From Mucilaginibacter sp. (GTDB taxonomy: Bacteria > Bacteroidota > Bacteroidia > Sphingobacteriales > Sphingobacteriaceae): a stretch of 43,060 bases of DNA. The DNA is taken from assembly GCA_028288285.1 (NCBI GenBank), contig JAQBNZ010000193.1:1-43060 (forward strand). Direction: 5' to 3'. How positions within the stretch are numbered: the first letter of the stretch is position 1; every line of letters starts with the position of its first letter. A program made the translations under genes and the position numbers. Below the pieces are notes generated by a model. It searched no databases, had not been told where the DNA came from, and was given only the letters and a program-made list of their open reading frames with translations. Positions 7,825-16,910 of this stretch are shown piece after piece.

Positions 7825-9006
7825 ATGATTTCTTCGCAAAGATATGATCAACGGGGCGTATCTGCATCAAAAGATGATGTACATAACGCTATTAAAAATA
7901 TTGACAAGGGTATTTTCCCTAAAGCATTCTGCAAAATAGTTCCTGATATATTAACCAACGACCCGGAGTATTGCAATATTATGCATGCTGATGGCGCAGG
8001 TACAAAGTCGTCACTGGCTTATACTTACTGGAAAGAAACCGGTGATATCTCTGTTTGGCGCGGCATTGCTCAGGATGCTATTATCATGAACCTTGATGAC
8101 CTGCTCTGTGTGGGTGCTACTGATAACATACTGCTATCATCAACCATCGGCAGAAATAAAAACCTGATTCCCGGTGAAGTAATCGCGGCTATTATAAACG
8201 GTACAGAAGAAATTCTGGCCGAACTACGGGATGCCGGAATAGGCATCTACTCAACCGGCGGAGAAACTGCCGATGTTGGCGATCTGGTGCGTACTATTAT
8301 AGTCGACTCTACCGTTACCTGCCGCATGAAACGTGAAGATGTAATATCAAACGACAGAATTAAGCCAGGTGATGTGATAGTGGGTCTGGCATCATACGGC
8401 CAGGCTAATTATGAAAAAGAATACAATGGCGGCATGGGCTCAAATGGCTTAACATCTGCCCGCCATGATGTGTTCAATAAATCCATAGCTGATAAATACA
8501 GAGAAAGCTATGACCCTGCTGTACCTCATGACCTGGTATTCTCGGGCAGTAAAAACCTAACTGATGCTATCGACATAGGCAATGGCAAAACTGTTACTGC
8601 GGGCAAGTTAGTGTTATCTGCAACGCGTACCTATGCCCCTATTATTAAAACCATGCTGGATAGTTACCGCAGCCAGATACATGGCATGGTACATTGCAGT
8701 GGTGGCGCACAAACCAAAGTGCTGCACTTTATTGATAAGCTGCATATCATAAAAAATAATTTATTTCCTATTCCACCTTTATTTAAGCTGATACAGGAAG
8801 AATCAAACACCAGCTGGCAGGAAATGTACAAGGTGTTTAACATGGGGCACCGTATGGAGCTATATGTGCCACAAGAGATAGCTGCTCACCTGATCAGTAT
8901 ATCGCAAAGCTTTGGTGTAAAAGCACAGGTAATTGGCCATGTAGAGGCTGCTGAAACTAAACAGGTAACCGTTACTTCACCTTATGGGGAATTTGTTTAT
9001 AACTAA
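7825..9006 (+). CDS. purM: Phosphoribosylformylglycinamidine cyclo-ligase (AIR synthase)
   Basis: A 393-aa protein of the long Bacteroidetes PurM lineage (E. coli PurM is about 345 aa). It closes FGAM to AIR with ATP, step five of purine synthesis. The N-terminal AIRS domain has RYDQRGVSASKDDVHNAIKN, HADGAGTKSSLAYTYWKETGD, AQDAIIMNLDDLLCVGA and GIYSTGGETADVGD. The C-terminal AIRS_C half has MVHCSGGAQTKVLHF and FNMGHRMELY. I chose the ATG at 7825 (MISSQRY). A TTG 6 nt upstream is also in frame but overlaps the likely promoter. It is divergent from the ClC gene by 68 bp and is followed by a strong terminator. Confidence 0.95.
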   Translation: MISSQRYDQRGVSASKDDVHNAIKNIDKGIFPKAFCKIVPDILTNDPEYCNIMHADGAGTKSSLAYTYWKETGDISVWRGIAQDAIIMNLDDLLCVGATDNILLSSTIGRNKNLIPGEVIAAIINGTEEILAELRDAGIGIYSTGGETADVGDLVRTIIVDSTVTCRMKREDVISNDRIKPGDVIVGLASYGQANYEKEYNGGMGSNGLTSARHDVFNKSIADKYRESYDPAVPHDLVFSGSKNLTDAIDIGNGKTVTAGKLVLSATRTYAPIIKTMLDSYRSQIHGMVHCSGGAQTKVLHFIDKLHIIKNNLFPIPPLFKLIQEESNTSWQEMYKVFNMGHRMELYVPQEIAAHLISISQSFGVKAQVIGHVEAAETKQVTVTSPYGEFVYN

Positions 9007-9026
9007 TTTTAAAAAGCGTTTATAAA

Positions 9027-9062
9027 CAAAAAAACCCTCCCGAATTTCGGGAGGGTTTTTTT
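9027..9062. terminator. Strong bidirectional Rho-independent terminator after purM
   Basis: CCCTCCCGA (9035-9043) pairs with TCGGGAGGG (9047-9055), flanked by an A-run on the left and eight T's on the right. It can therefore stop purM transcription and also the NHL operon arriving from the other side. Confidence 0.9.
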
Positions 9063-9083
9063 GTTCTTATAAGTGTTTAGGTA

Positions 9084-10169
9084 TTATTTTACTTTGTGTA
9101 TAGTGTTACCTAATGAACTGGCTACGTAAATATTAGTACCAGCGGCATCAACTGCCACACTTGCCGGAGCATTAAATGGCGCAGTTAAAACCAGGTAACC
9201 GCTACCTGCCAATGATGTTACTGCACCAGCCGGGGTAATTTTACGTACCAGGTTGTTGTCAGTATCAGCTACGTAAACGTTACCATTTGCATCAACTGCC
9301 ACACCTGCCGGGTGATAGAATGTTGCAGCAGCACCGTTACCATCAACATTACCTATAGCACCGCTACCGGCTAAAGTGGTTACAACACCAGCCGCACTAA
9401 CTTTACGAATCTTGTTGTTGTTAGCATCAGCTACATACACATTACCCGTTAAATCAACTGCTACGCTTCTTGGGCCATTGAATTTTGCTGCAGTACCGGT
9501 ACCATCAACATTACCTGCACCTGCGCCACCTGCTAAAGTAGTTACAACACCGGCAGCTGTTACTTTACGTATAGCATGGTTGTTAAAGTCGGCAACATAA
9601 ACGTTACCTGCGGCATCAACAGCAACGCTGGCAGGGCCGTTAAATTTTGCAGCAGTACCTGTTGCATTAACGTTACCTGAAGATGTTGTACCTGCAAAAG
9701 TAGTTACTGCACCTGTAGTAGCAATTTTACGAATTTGGTTATTAGCAAAATCAGCTATATAAATGTTATTCGTAATATCAACCGCAACACCAGCTGGGCT
9801 GCTATAAGATGCTACTGCACCAATAGCTGTTGCATTTGAGCTACCTGGCGCTAACGTACCTGATACAGTACTTACAACACCAGCCGAAGTAATTTTACGA
9901 ATCTGGTTGTTACCCTGGTCGGCAACGAATAAGTTACCGGCGGCATCAAAGTTAATACCTGTTGGGTAAGTAAAGGTTGCAGCTGCACCCGTACCATTAC
10001 CAGAGCCATATGAACCGCTACCGGCAAATATTGCTACCACACCAGGTGTGGTAATAGCTGTTGGCAAAGCAGGTGCAACAACGTCATTTTTACAACCGGA
10101 AATCATGAAAGCCGGCAGGGCTGCAAATAATGCAACACCTATTATATTATTAAATTTATTTCTTTTCAT
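9084..10169 (-). CDS. NHL-repeat beta-propeller lipoprotein
   Basis: A 361-aa lipoprotein: the signal peptide ends at the lipobox ISGC (C26). The rest is six NHL repeats of about 50 aa, with units such as FNGPASVAVDAAGNVYVADFNNHAIRKV separated by LAGG-type turns, which implies a six-bladed propeller. The last blade is slightly shorter and ends IHKVK. The repeats are also visible as repeated DNA. NHL propellers bind proteins or glycans; no enzymatic motif is seen. It lies 40 bp after the TonB-dependent receptor gene on the same strand, so it is probably the surface-exposed partner lipoprotein of that receptor (inference). Confidence 0.85.
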   Translation of the reverse strand: MKRNKFNNIIGVALFAALPAFMISGCKNDVVAPALPTAITTPGVVAIFAGSGSYGSGNGTGAAATFTYPTGINFDAAGNLFVADQGNNQIRKITSAGVVSTVSGTLAPGSSNATAIGAVASYSSPAGVAVDITNNIYIADFANNQIRKIATTGAVTTFAGTTSSGNVNATGTAAKFNGPASVAVDAAGNVYVADFNNHAIRKVTAAGVVTTLAGGAGAGNVDGTGTAAKFNGPRSVAVDLTGNVYVADANNNKIRKVSAAGVVTTLAGSGAIGNVDGNGAAATFYHPAGVAVDANGNVYVADTDNNLVRKITPAGAVTSLAGSGYLVLTAPFNAPASVAVDAAGTNIYVASSLGNTIHKVK

Positions 10170-10209
10170 ATATCAAATTTTTTATATCACTATACTTATA
10201 AGGGAGTGA

Positions 10210-13200
10210 TTAATTAAATATGTATCTCAAACCAATTTGTGCCTGCCATCTTGATGCTTGTGATACACCATTACCAAATGAGCTGGTAAGAGGCACTTGG
10301 TTAGTATTATCAAAGTAAGGAAATGAATAGGTTGGTTTACCTGTTGCAGCATCAATACCTTTATAGGCCAACAAACCGGTACGGTTAGCAAACTTAATGT
10401 TACCCCAGCTACTGTTAAGGAAGTTACCTAAGTTGATCATGTTAAACTCAAACTGTAAGGTGTTTTTAATTTTACCTGAAGTTTGGAATACATCCTGTGT
10501 AAAGTTAAAGTTAACCAAATGGAAGTATGGAAGAACTAAACCATTACGCTGAGTATACTTACCTTTATTTTTGCTTAGGTATGGGTCTTGATTGATGTAA
10601 GCGCTTAACTGAGCGTAAGTTTGTGCAACTGTACGTGGGTCTGCAGCATTATCTTTTACAAGAACAATATCGTTAGCATCTTTAGGAACGTACAACAGGT
10701 CATTGCTTGTTTGTCCGTCGCCGTTAACATCACCATTGTACACATATGATGTAGCACCTGCATTAGCAGCTTCGTAGGTTAAACCAACTGAAGTAGTTAA
10801 GTGGTTAAGGTATTGCTTGCGGTATGACATTGAAGCGATAATACGGTTTGGCTGACGGAAGTTAGCATAAGAAGCAACATCAGCATTAGGATCGCCAGAT
10901 ACTGCACGGTCTCTCCAGGTTGATTGTGCAATTGAACCACCATCATTAACTGTACGTGAGTCTGAGTAAGTATAAGCTACGTTAAAGTAGAATTCTTTAA
11001 ACGTTCTTTGTAACTGACCAGTAATGCTGTATGAATAACCTTTGTTTGTATTCTTTAGCAAAATAGCATCTGTAATGTTTGGTTGTGCCGCAGTGTTTCC
11101 TGTTGAAATAGATGGATAAACAGTTGTATTGCTGTAGCGGATGCGGTTATCAGAACCCACTAACGCAGTACCTGTACTTGGCAATGCAACGTTTACATAA
11201 TATATAGCGTTGATATCTTTTGAGTAGATACCTTCTAACGTACCAATAATACCGAATGGTAATTTTTGGTCAACCGCTAAGTTAGCTCTGAAGTTAGACG
11301 GGAATTTGAAATTCTTATCAGTAATAGCAAGGTTATAAGAAGTATTAGCAGCAGCACCTGGAGGCCTGTTAGCATCAACATTAGGGTTAAATACCAAACG
11401 TTGATCTGTTGGTAAAACACCACCTTGATTAGGTACTATGCTATATGAACCAAATTGAACACCGTTGTTACTTGCCTGGTTAGATATGTAAACATAAGGA
11501 ACCGGCCCCATAAACACACCAGCACCACCACGTACTTGGGTTGTACCTAAACCGTTAACATCCCAGTTAAAACCAACTCTTGGTGATATCTGTATGTTTG
11601 TTTTTGGATATTGCGCGGTATTAACCTGATAACCATCTCTAAAGCCGGTTAAAGCAGCAGCAGCCGTATTAGCTTCGCTCGTGGTATTGTAAACAGGTAT
11701 ATCAGCACGTACACCGTAAGTTAATTTAAAATTGTCATTTACCTGCCATTTATCCTGTGCATAAAAACCAATTGTATATGATTTAATAGTTGCAAAAGGG
11801 AAAGAGCCATCAGGCAATGCAGAGTAACGGAAATCATAACGTACAGCAGTTGGCGCTCCGTTATTAGCTGAATTATAAAAATCAGTTAAGTTGTTAAAAC
11901 GGTAACCACCATAATAGTTAGGAGCAAATCCATTTTTGAATTTGTTAAACTCATTGGCTGTACCAATGTTAATTTCGTGTTTACCTGCAAAAATAGTGAA
12001 CTGATCACTAAATTGGTAAGTATCAGTATTTAATACGTTATTAGCAGTAAAAGGCTCATAACCAAATGTGGTCATGGTGTTACCTGCTGCGTTCAAGATA
12101 TCAACAAGCGGGAAAGTACCACCACCCGGTGAAGTACGGAAATCACGTAATGCCTGGTAACCAACAGTTAATTTGTTAGCGAATTTTGAACCAAAACGTG
12201 TATTTAACTCAGCAATACCAATGTTAAAATTGTTATTAATGGTATAGTAAGATGAAAAGAATGGTAAAGTAGTTAAGCTTGGGCTACGGGCACCTTGTGC
12301 ACCAGAAGCGCTTGGAGGAACATCACGTAAAGATTTTAAATAAAAGTATTTTACTGATAAGGTATTATTCTTATCAATGTTCCAATCTAATTTGGCAGCT
12401 ATCTTGTCAGATTGTGTGCGCAGGTTGTACTTATCAAAAGCTCCTGCATCATAGTTATATTTAGTTTTCAGGAAATCTTTTAAGGTATTCAATTCAGCGG
12501 CTGTAACCTGTGAAACGCTACCACCTGCTGTTTGACCTGGCTGCAAAGCAGTGAAAGCTGTAGCAGGGTCACTGATTCTTTCTTGCTCACCAGATATAAA
12601 GAAGAACAATTTATTTTTAATGATAGGGCCACCAGCTGAAATGCCACGTGTAGTATAATTAACAGTTGGTTTCAATACAGTTGTAGTAAGTGTATTTAAA
12701 CCTACCAGGTCTGCACTACGTTTGTATAAATAAACGCTTCCTTTAAATTCATTTGTACCAGATTTGGTTACAGTGTTAATACCTGCCCCTGCAAAGCGGC
12801 CTTGAGTAACGTCAAAAGGAGATACAGCTACCTGTATTTGCTCAATCGCATCTAAAGATATAGGCTGTGAATTTGTTTGGCCTCCTAATGAGCCAGACAA
12901 ACCAAATGAGTTGTTAAATAAAGCACCATCAACTGTTAAGTTGTTACTGTTACCATTACGGCCACCAAATGAGTTACCGTTTGCAGTAGGTGTTAATTTA
13001 GTGTAATCACTGATAGACCTGCTGATAGTTGGCAGGCGGTCAATTTGTGAACGGGTAATAGTTTCCTGTGAACCTGTTCTTGAATTGTTCATTACTTTGT
13101 TTTGTGTACTTGTAATGGTAACCTCGCCTAACTGGCGGCTTGTTGGTAAAAGCTTAGTGCCAATTTTTGATTCCTGGCCTAATGATAGTGTAATGTCATT

Positions 13201-13470
13201 TTGTACACTACTGGTAAAACCAATAAATGAAAAGGTGACAGTGTAAGGACCACCAACACGTAAGTTTGGCAAGTTATACCTACCATCTACGCGAGATACT
13301 GTTGCGTAGTTGGTACCTGTAGGTGTGTGTTTTGCTGTGATAGTAACACCTGGCAAAGGCACACCCTTTTCGTCAACTACTGTACCCGAAATACTACTTG
13401 TGGTTACTTGCGCAAAGGCAATACCTGCAGTAAAAAGGGTGAAAAATAATAAGAGTAAATACTTCCTCAT
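10210..13470 (-). CDS. Oar-like TonB-dependent outer-membrane receptor
   Basis: A 1086-aa protein. It has a signal peptide (MRKYLLLLFFTLFTAGIAFA), then a carboxypeptidase-regulatory-like domain (about 25-110, SISGTVVDEKGVPLPGVTITAK). Next comes a plug with TRSQIDRLPTISRSISDYTKLTP and the NNLTVDGALFNN segment, then a large barrel starting near SPFDVTQGRFAGAGINTVTKSGTN, ending in YIFN. This is the Oar branch of TonB-dependent receptors rather than a SusC with a SusD partner: no susD follows, and an NHL lipoprotein takes that place. It imports, or exports in Oar systems, a large ligand that cannot be named here. It is transcribed from a promoter at 13517-13544. Confidence 0.88.
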   Translation of the reverse strand: MRKYLLLLFFTLFTAGIAFAQVTTSSISGTVVDEKGVPLPGVTITAKHTPTGTNYATVSRVDGRYNLPNLRVGGPYTVTFSFIGFTSSVQNDITLSLGQESKIGTKLLPTSRQLGEVTITSTQNKVMNNSRTGSQETITRSQIDRLPTISRSISDYTKLTPTANGNSFGGRNGNSNNLTVDGALFNNSFGLSGSLGGQTNSQPISLDAIEQIQVAVSPFDVTQGRFAGAGINTVTKSGTNEFKGSVYLYKRSADLVGLNTLTTTVLKPTVNYTTRGISAGGPIIKNKLFFFISGEQERISDPATAFTALQPGQTAGGSVSQVTAAELNTLKDFLKTKYNYDAGAFDKYNLRTQSDKIAAKLDWNIDKNNTLSVKYFYLKSLRDVPPSASGAQGARSPSLTTLPFFSSYYTINNNFNIGIAELNTRFGSKFANKLTVGYQALRDFRTSPGGGTFPLVDILNAAGNTMTTFGYEPFTANNVLNTDTYQFSDQFTIFAGKHEINIGTANEFNKFKNGFAPNYYGGYRFNNLTDFYNSANNGAPTAVRYDFRYSALPDGSFPFATIKSYTIGFYAQDKWQVNDNFKLTYGVRADIPVYNTTSEANTAAAALTGFRDGYQVNTAQYPKTNIQISPRVGFNWDVNGLGTTQVRGGAGVFMGPVPYVYISNQASNNGVQFGSYSIVPNQGGVLPTDQRLVFNPNVDANRPPGAAANTSYNLAITDKNFKFPSNFRANLAVDQKLPFGIIGTLEGIYSKDINAIYYVNVALPSTGTALVGSDNRIRYSNTTVYPSISTGNTAAQPNITDAILLKNTNKGYSYSITGQLQRTFKEFYFNVAYTYSDSRTVNDGGSIAQSTWRDRAVSGDPNADVASYANFRQPNRIIASMSYRKQYLNHLTTSVGLTYEAANAGATSYVYNGDVNGDGQTSNDLLYVPKDANDIVLVKDNAADPRTVAQTYAQLSAYINQDPYLSKNKGKYTQRNGLVLPYFHLVNFNFTQDVFQTSGKIKNTLQFEFNMINLGNFLNSSWGNIKFANRTGLLAYKGIDAATGKPTYSFPYFDNTNQVPLTSSFGNGVSQASRWQAQIGLRYIFN

Positions 13471-13516
13471 ACTTGTTTGTTTTTGTTTAACCGTTAAAAG
13501 TGATTTAATTTTGTGC

Positions 13517-13544
13517 CAAAGATATGTAATACTCTCTATGTCAA
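13517..13544 (-). promoter_or_regulatory. Promoter of the Oar-like receptor operon
   Basis: On the minus strand TTGACA (13539-13544) is followed after 14 nt by TATCTTTG (13517-13524), a full -7 match. The predicted leader to the ATG at 13470 is about 40 nt. Confidence 0.55.
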
Positions 13545-13610
13545 TGTTAAGTTAGTGTTAACATATATTATATATTTTTCAACATTTTGCGTGTAAAATC
13601 ATTGAAAATG

Positions 13611-13626
13611 AAATTCATATGAATTT
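13611..13626. promoter_or_regulatory. 16-bp perfect palindrome in the receptor/lpdA divergent region
   Basis: AAATTCATATGAATTT is a perfect inverted repeat midway between the divergent receptor and lpdA promoters. It could be an operator for a dimeric regulator. AT-rich palindromes also arise by chance. Confidence 0.3.
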
Positions 13627-13752
13627 TCACTAAAATATTCGCATTATTTTTACGTTGGCAAACTATCACACAATAATATTTGTGTGCTGCATATGTATAC
13701 AGGGTTTAAAAATTCAAAAATGCCTAATTTTTTCAATTCCCCTCTTTTTACT

Positions 13753-13760
13753 TAGCTTTG
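13753..13760 (+). promoter_or_regulatory. -7 element for lpdA
   Basis: TAGCTTTG is a full TAnnTTTG match 32 nt upstream of the lpdA ATG, giving a leader of about 27 nt. Confidence 0.5.
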
Positions 13761-13792
13761 GCATTCAAAATCAAAAAAGATAATATAACTAT

Positions 13793-15181
13793 ATGGACTA
13801 CGATTTAATTGTTATAGGTTCAGGCCCGGGTGGCTATGTGGCAGCTATACGTGCATCACAGCTGGGTTTAAAAACTGCTATAGTTGAAAAAGAATCATTA
13901 GGTGGCATTTGCCTTAACTGGGGATGTATACCCACCAAAGCTTTAATAAAAAGCGCACAGGTATTTGAATATCTTAACCATGCCGCAGACTATGGTATTA
14001 AAACCAGCGGTGGCGAAGTTGATTTTGAATCCGTAATAAAAAGAAGCCGCGGCGTAGCTGATGGCATGAGCAAAGGCGTTCAGTTTTTAATGAAAAAAAA
14101 TAAAATTGACGTATTAATGGGTTATGGCTCGCTTAAAAATAAAGGAACTGTATCTGTAAAAATCAATGATGGTACAACAAAAGATTTTACTGCCAAACAT
14201 ATTATAATAGCTACCGGTGGCCGCTCACGCGAATTACCAAATCTTAAACAGGATGGTAAAAAGATAATTGGTTACCGCCAGGCCATGATTATGCCTAAGC
14301 AACCAAAATCAATGGTTGTTGTTGGCTCAGGAGCTATAGGTATTGAGTTTGCTTATTTTTACAATGCTATTGGCACACAGGTTACAGTGGTTGAGTTTTT
14401 GGATAATATTGTTCCGCTTGAGGATGAAGAGGTTTCAAAAGGCCTGTTCCGCAGCTTAAAAAAACAAGGCATAAATATCATGACCAGCTCAACAGTTGAA
14501 TCTGTTGATACCAGTGGCGAAGGCTGCAAGGTTAATGTTAAAACAGCTACCGGCAACCAGGTATTAGAGGCTGATGTTGTATTATCGGCTATTGGTATAT
14601 CTACCAATATAGAAGGTATTGGCTTAGAAGAAAATGGTGTTAAAACCGATAAAGGCAAAGTATTGGTTGATGATTTTTACAAAACCAATATTGATGGTGT
14701 TTACGCCATTGGCGATATTGTTAAAGGCCAGGCCCTTGCACATGTTGCATCTGCCGAGGGTATCATTTGCGTTGAAAAAATTGCCGGTCACAGCCCCGAA
14801 CCATTAGATTATAATAACATCCCGGGCTGTACTTACTGCTCACCAGAGGTTGCTTCTGTAGGTTATACCGAAAAAGCAGCTAAAGAAGCCGGATACGAGA
14901 TTAAAGTTGGTAAATTCCCATTCTCTGCATCAGGTAAAGCAAGTGCGGCAGGTTCTAAAGATGGCTTTGTTAAATTGATCTTTGATGCCAAATATGGCGA
15001 ATTCTTAGGCGCGCATATGTTAGGTAACAACGTTACAGAACTTATTGCCGAGGTGGTTACCGCACGTAAGCTTGAGGCAACCGGCCATGAAATTATTAAA
15101 TCGGTACACCCTCACCCTACCATGAGCGAGGCTGTTATGGAAGCTGCTGCTGAGGCATATGGAGAGGTGATCCATTTATAA
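13793..15181 (+). CDS. lpdA: Dihydrolipoyl dehydrogenase (E3)
   Basis: A 462-aa flavoprotein disulfide reductase of full family length. FAD-binding GSGPGGYVAAIRASQLG lies near residue 10. The redox disulfide GGICLNWGCIPTK (C40/C45) follows. The NAD-binding VVVGSGAIGIEFAYF is mid-protein. The second FAD motif is INIDGVYAIGDI-like (seen as TNIDGVYAIGDIV). The C-terminal His-Glu dyad is in HPHPTMSEAVMEA. It reoxidises dihydrolipoamide in pyruvate, 2-oxoglutarate or branched-chain dehydrogenase complexes or the glycine cleavage system. It is monocistronic here, with its own promoter and terminator and no E1/E2 genes adjacent. Confidence 0.96.
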   Translation: MDYDLIVIGSGPGGYVAAIRASQLGLKTAIVEKESLGGICLNWGCIPTKALIKSAQVFEYLNHAADYGIKTSGGEVDFESVIKRSRGVADGMSKGVQFLMKKNKIDVLMGYGSLKNKGTVSVKINDGTTKDFTAKHIIIATGGRSRELPNLKQDGKKIIGYRQAMIMPKQPKSMVVVGSGAIGIEFAYFYNAIGTQVTVVEFLDNIVPLEDEEVSKGLFRSLKKQGINIMTSSTVESVDTSGEGCKVNVKTATGNQVLEADVVLSAIGISTNIEGIGLEENGVKTDKGKVLVDDFYKTNIDGVYAIGDIVKGQALAHVASAEGIICVEKIAGHSPEPLDYNNIPGCTYCSPEVASVGYTEKAAKEAGYEIKVGKFPFSASGKASAAGSKDGFVKLIFDAKYGEFLGAHMLGNNVTELIAEVVTARKLEATGHEIIKSVHPHPTMSEAVMEAAAEAYGEVIHL

Positions 15182-15258
15182 TCTTATTAAAATAAAAATT
15201 TAATCCATAGTATAAGGGTGGCATCACATTTGTTTATCAAATGATGCCTGCATCAAGG

Positions 15259-15289
15259 CCGTATCTGCACAAGCAGATACGGTTTTTTT
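15259..15289 (+). terminator. Rho-independent terminator after lpdA
   Basis: CCGTATCTGC (15259-15268) pairs perfectly with GCAGATACGG (15273-15282) around ACAA, followed by seven T's. It isolates lpdA from the downstream oxidoreductase gene. Confidence 0.92.
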
Positions 15290-15305
15290 ATTTAGCCTGC
15301 ATACC

Positions 15306-16865
15306 ATGGAAAACAGTAACAACCAAAACCGTAACCAAACTATACGTGACAGTAAAACGCTTAGTGCGTGGCAAAAAGGGCCATTTGAATTAGATAATGC
15401 TGCCGATATTTTTGCCGGAGGTACTTTATATGATGCGCTGATAATAGGTGGGGGAATTACGGGGCTCACTCTTGCCCTGCTGCTTCAAAAACAAGGCAAG
15501 CAATGTATTGTAGCAGAGGCAAACACTATTGGCTTTGGTACAACCGGCGGAACAAGCGCTCACCTTAATAATTTTTTTGATGCAACTTATGCCGATGTTG
15601 AAAGCGACTTTAGCCAAGAAGCAGCAAAACTATTGGCCAGTTGCGGTAATGAATCTTTTGAGATGATTGCGGCTATGGTTAAAGAATACAACATCGATTG
15701 CGCTTTTGAATACAAAGACGGTTACTTGTACGCCGAAACAGACGCTGAAGTAAAAGCGTTGGATGAGATCCTTATAGCATCGCAAAAAGCAGGGATCCAA
15801 GTGGAGGAATCTACAACAAACGGCGTAAATGTTCCTTTCAAAAAAGCCATTGTATTTAAAAAGCAAGGACAATTCCATCCACTTAAATATATTTTTAAAC
15901 TGGCCGAAGCTTTTGTAGATGCCGGAGGTATTATAGTTGAAAATACCTTTATAAGAGATAGTAGTTATGAAGATGGTGTTCATTCTGCCAAAGGCGATAC
16001 CATAACCATAAAGGCAAAAAACATGGTTTACGCTACTCACTTGCCACCGGGTATAAACGTGTTGGATTTTAGATGCTCGCCTTACCGCAGTTATGTATTG
16101 GGCATAAGGCTAAAAGATGAGAACGCTTACCCGGATTGTTTATCGTATGATTCAAAAGATCCCTATCACTATTTCCGTACACATATAATTAATGATATAA
16201 AGTATATGATACTTGGTGGCGAGGACCATAAAACCGGTCACAAGGACCCGGATGCGGCTTTTGAGGCGCTTGAAAAATACGCTCACCAATATTATGACAT
16301 TATTGATATTCCTTTTAAGTGGTCGTCGCAGCTCTACATACCGGCAGACGGCTTGCCTTACATTGGCCAGTTACCTGGCGGTTATCCTAACATGTACACA
16401 GCTACAGGTTACAATGGTAACGGCATGATGTTCGGGACCATAGCAGGTAAAATAATAAGTGATACTATTATAGGTAAAAAAAACAAGTATACCCACATCT
16501 TTAATCCATCGCGTATAAAACCAGTTGCAGGTTTTATGGAGTTTGTAAAAGAAAATGCCGATGTGGCCTACCACTTTATAGCCGACAGGTTCTCGGCAGA
16601 GAATATCGACTCATTAAAAGAGCTGGAAACTGATAGCGGAACCATTGTAAAATATAACGGTGAACAGCTGGCCGTTTATAAAGATGCAAAAGGAAATATT
16701 ACTGCGCTTAATCCGGTTTGTACCCACGCTAAATGTATAGTATGTTTTAACGATGCTGAAAAAAGTTGGGATTGCCCTTGCCACGGTGGCAGGTATGATG
16801 TTAATGGCAAAGTACTTACCGGGCCGCCAAGAGCAAATCTTCAAAAAGTAAATATTGGCGGTTAG
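15306..16865 (+). CDS. FAD-dependent oxidoreductase with C-terminal Rieske domain
   Basis: A 519-aa protein. Residues 30-390 form a DAO-type flavin oxidoreductase with a dinucleotide fold at DALIIGGGITGLTLALLLQKQG and a C-terminal FAD segment, GYNGNGMMFGTIAGKII. Residues about 430-519 form a Rieske [2Fe-2S] domain with CTHAKC and CPCHGG. These supply the two Cys and two His cluster ligands and also the extra Cys pair of the bc1-type disulfide. The domain order matches a known bacterial family of unassigned substrate. The gene lies 45 bp upstream of a metallo-beta-lactamase-fold gene on the same strand, probably an operon. There is no export signal, so it is cytoplasmic. The start at 15306 lies just after the lpdA terminator. 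Confidence 0.88.
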   Translation: MENSNNQNRNQTIRDSKTLSAWQKGPFELDNAADIFAGGTLYDALIIGGGITGLTLALLLQKQGKQCIVAEANTIGFGTTGGTSAHLNNFFDATYADVESDFSQEAAKLLASCGNESFEMIAAMVKEYNIDCAFEYKDGYLYAETDAEVKALDEILIASQKAGIQVEESTTNGVNVPFKKAIVFKKQGQFHPLKYIFKLAEAFVDAGGIIVENTFIRDSSYEDGVHSAKGDTITIKAKNMVYATHLPPGINVLDFRCSPYRSYVLGIRLKDENAYPDCLSYDSKDPYHYFRTHIINDIKYMILGGEDHKTGHKDPDAAFEALEKYAHQYYDIIDIPFKWSSQLYIPADGLPYIGQLPGGYPNMYTATGYNGNGMMFGTIAGKIISDTIIGKKNKYTHIFNPSRIKPVAGFMEFVKENADVAYHFIADRFSAENIDSLKELETDSGTIVKYNGEQLAVYKDAKGNITALNPVCTHAKCIVCFNDAEKSWDCPCHGGRYDVNGKVLTGPPRANLQKVNIGG

Positions 16866-16910
16866 CACTAAAACGTTCTTAAATATAATTGTCTGATTTA
16901 TTCTATCATT

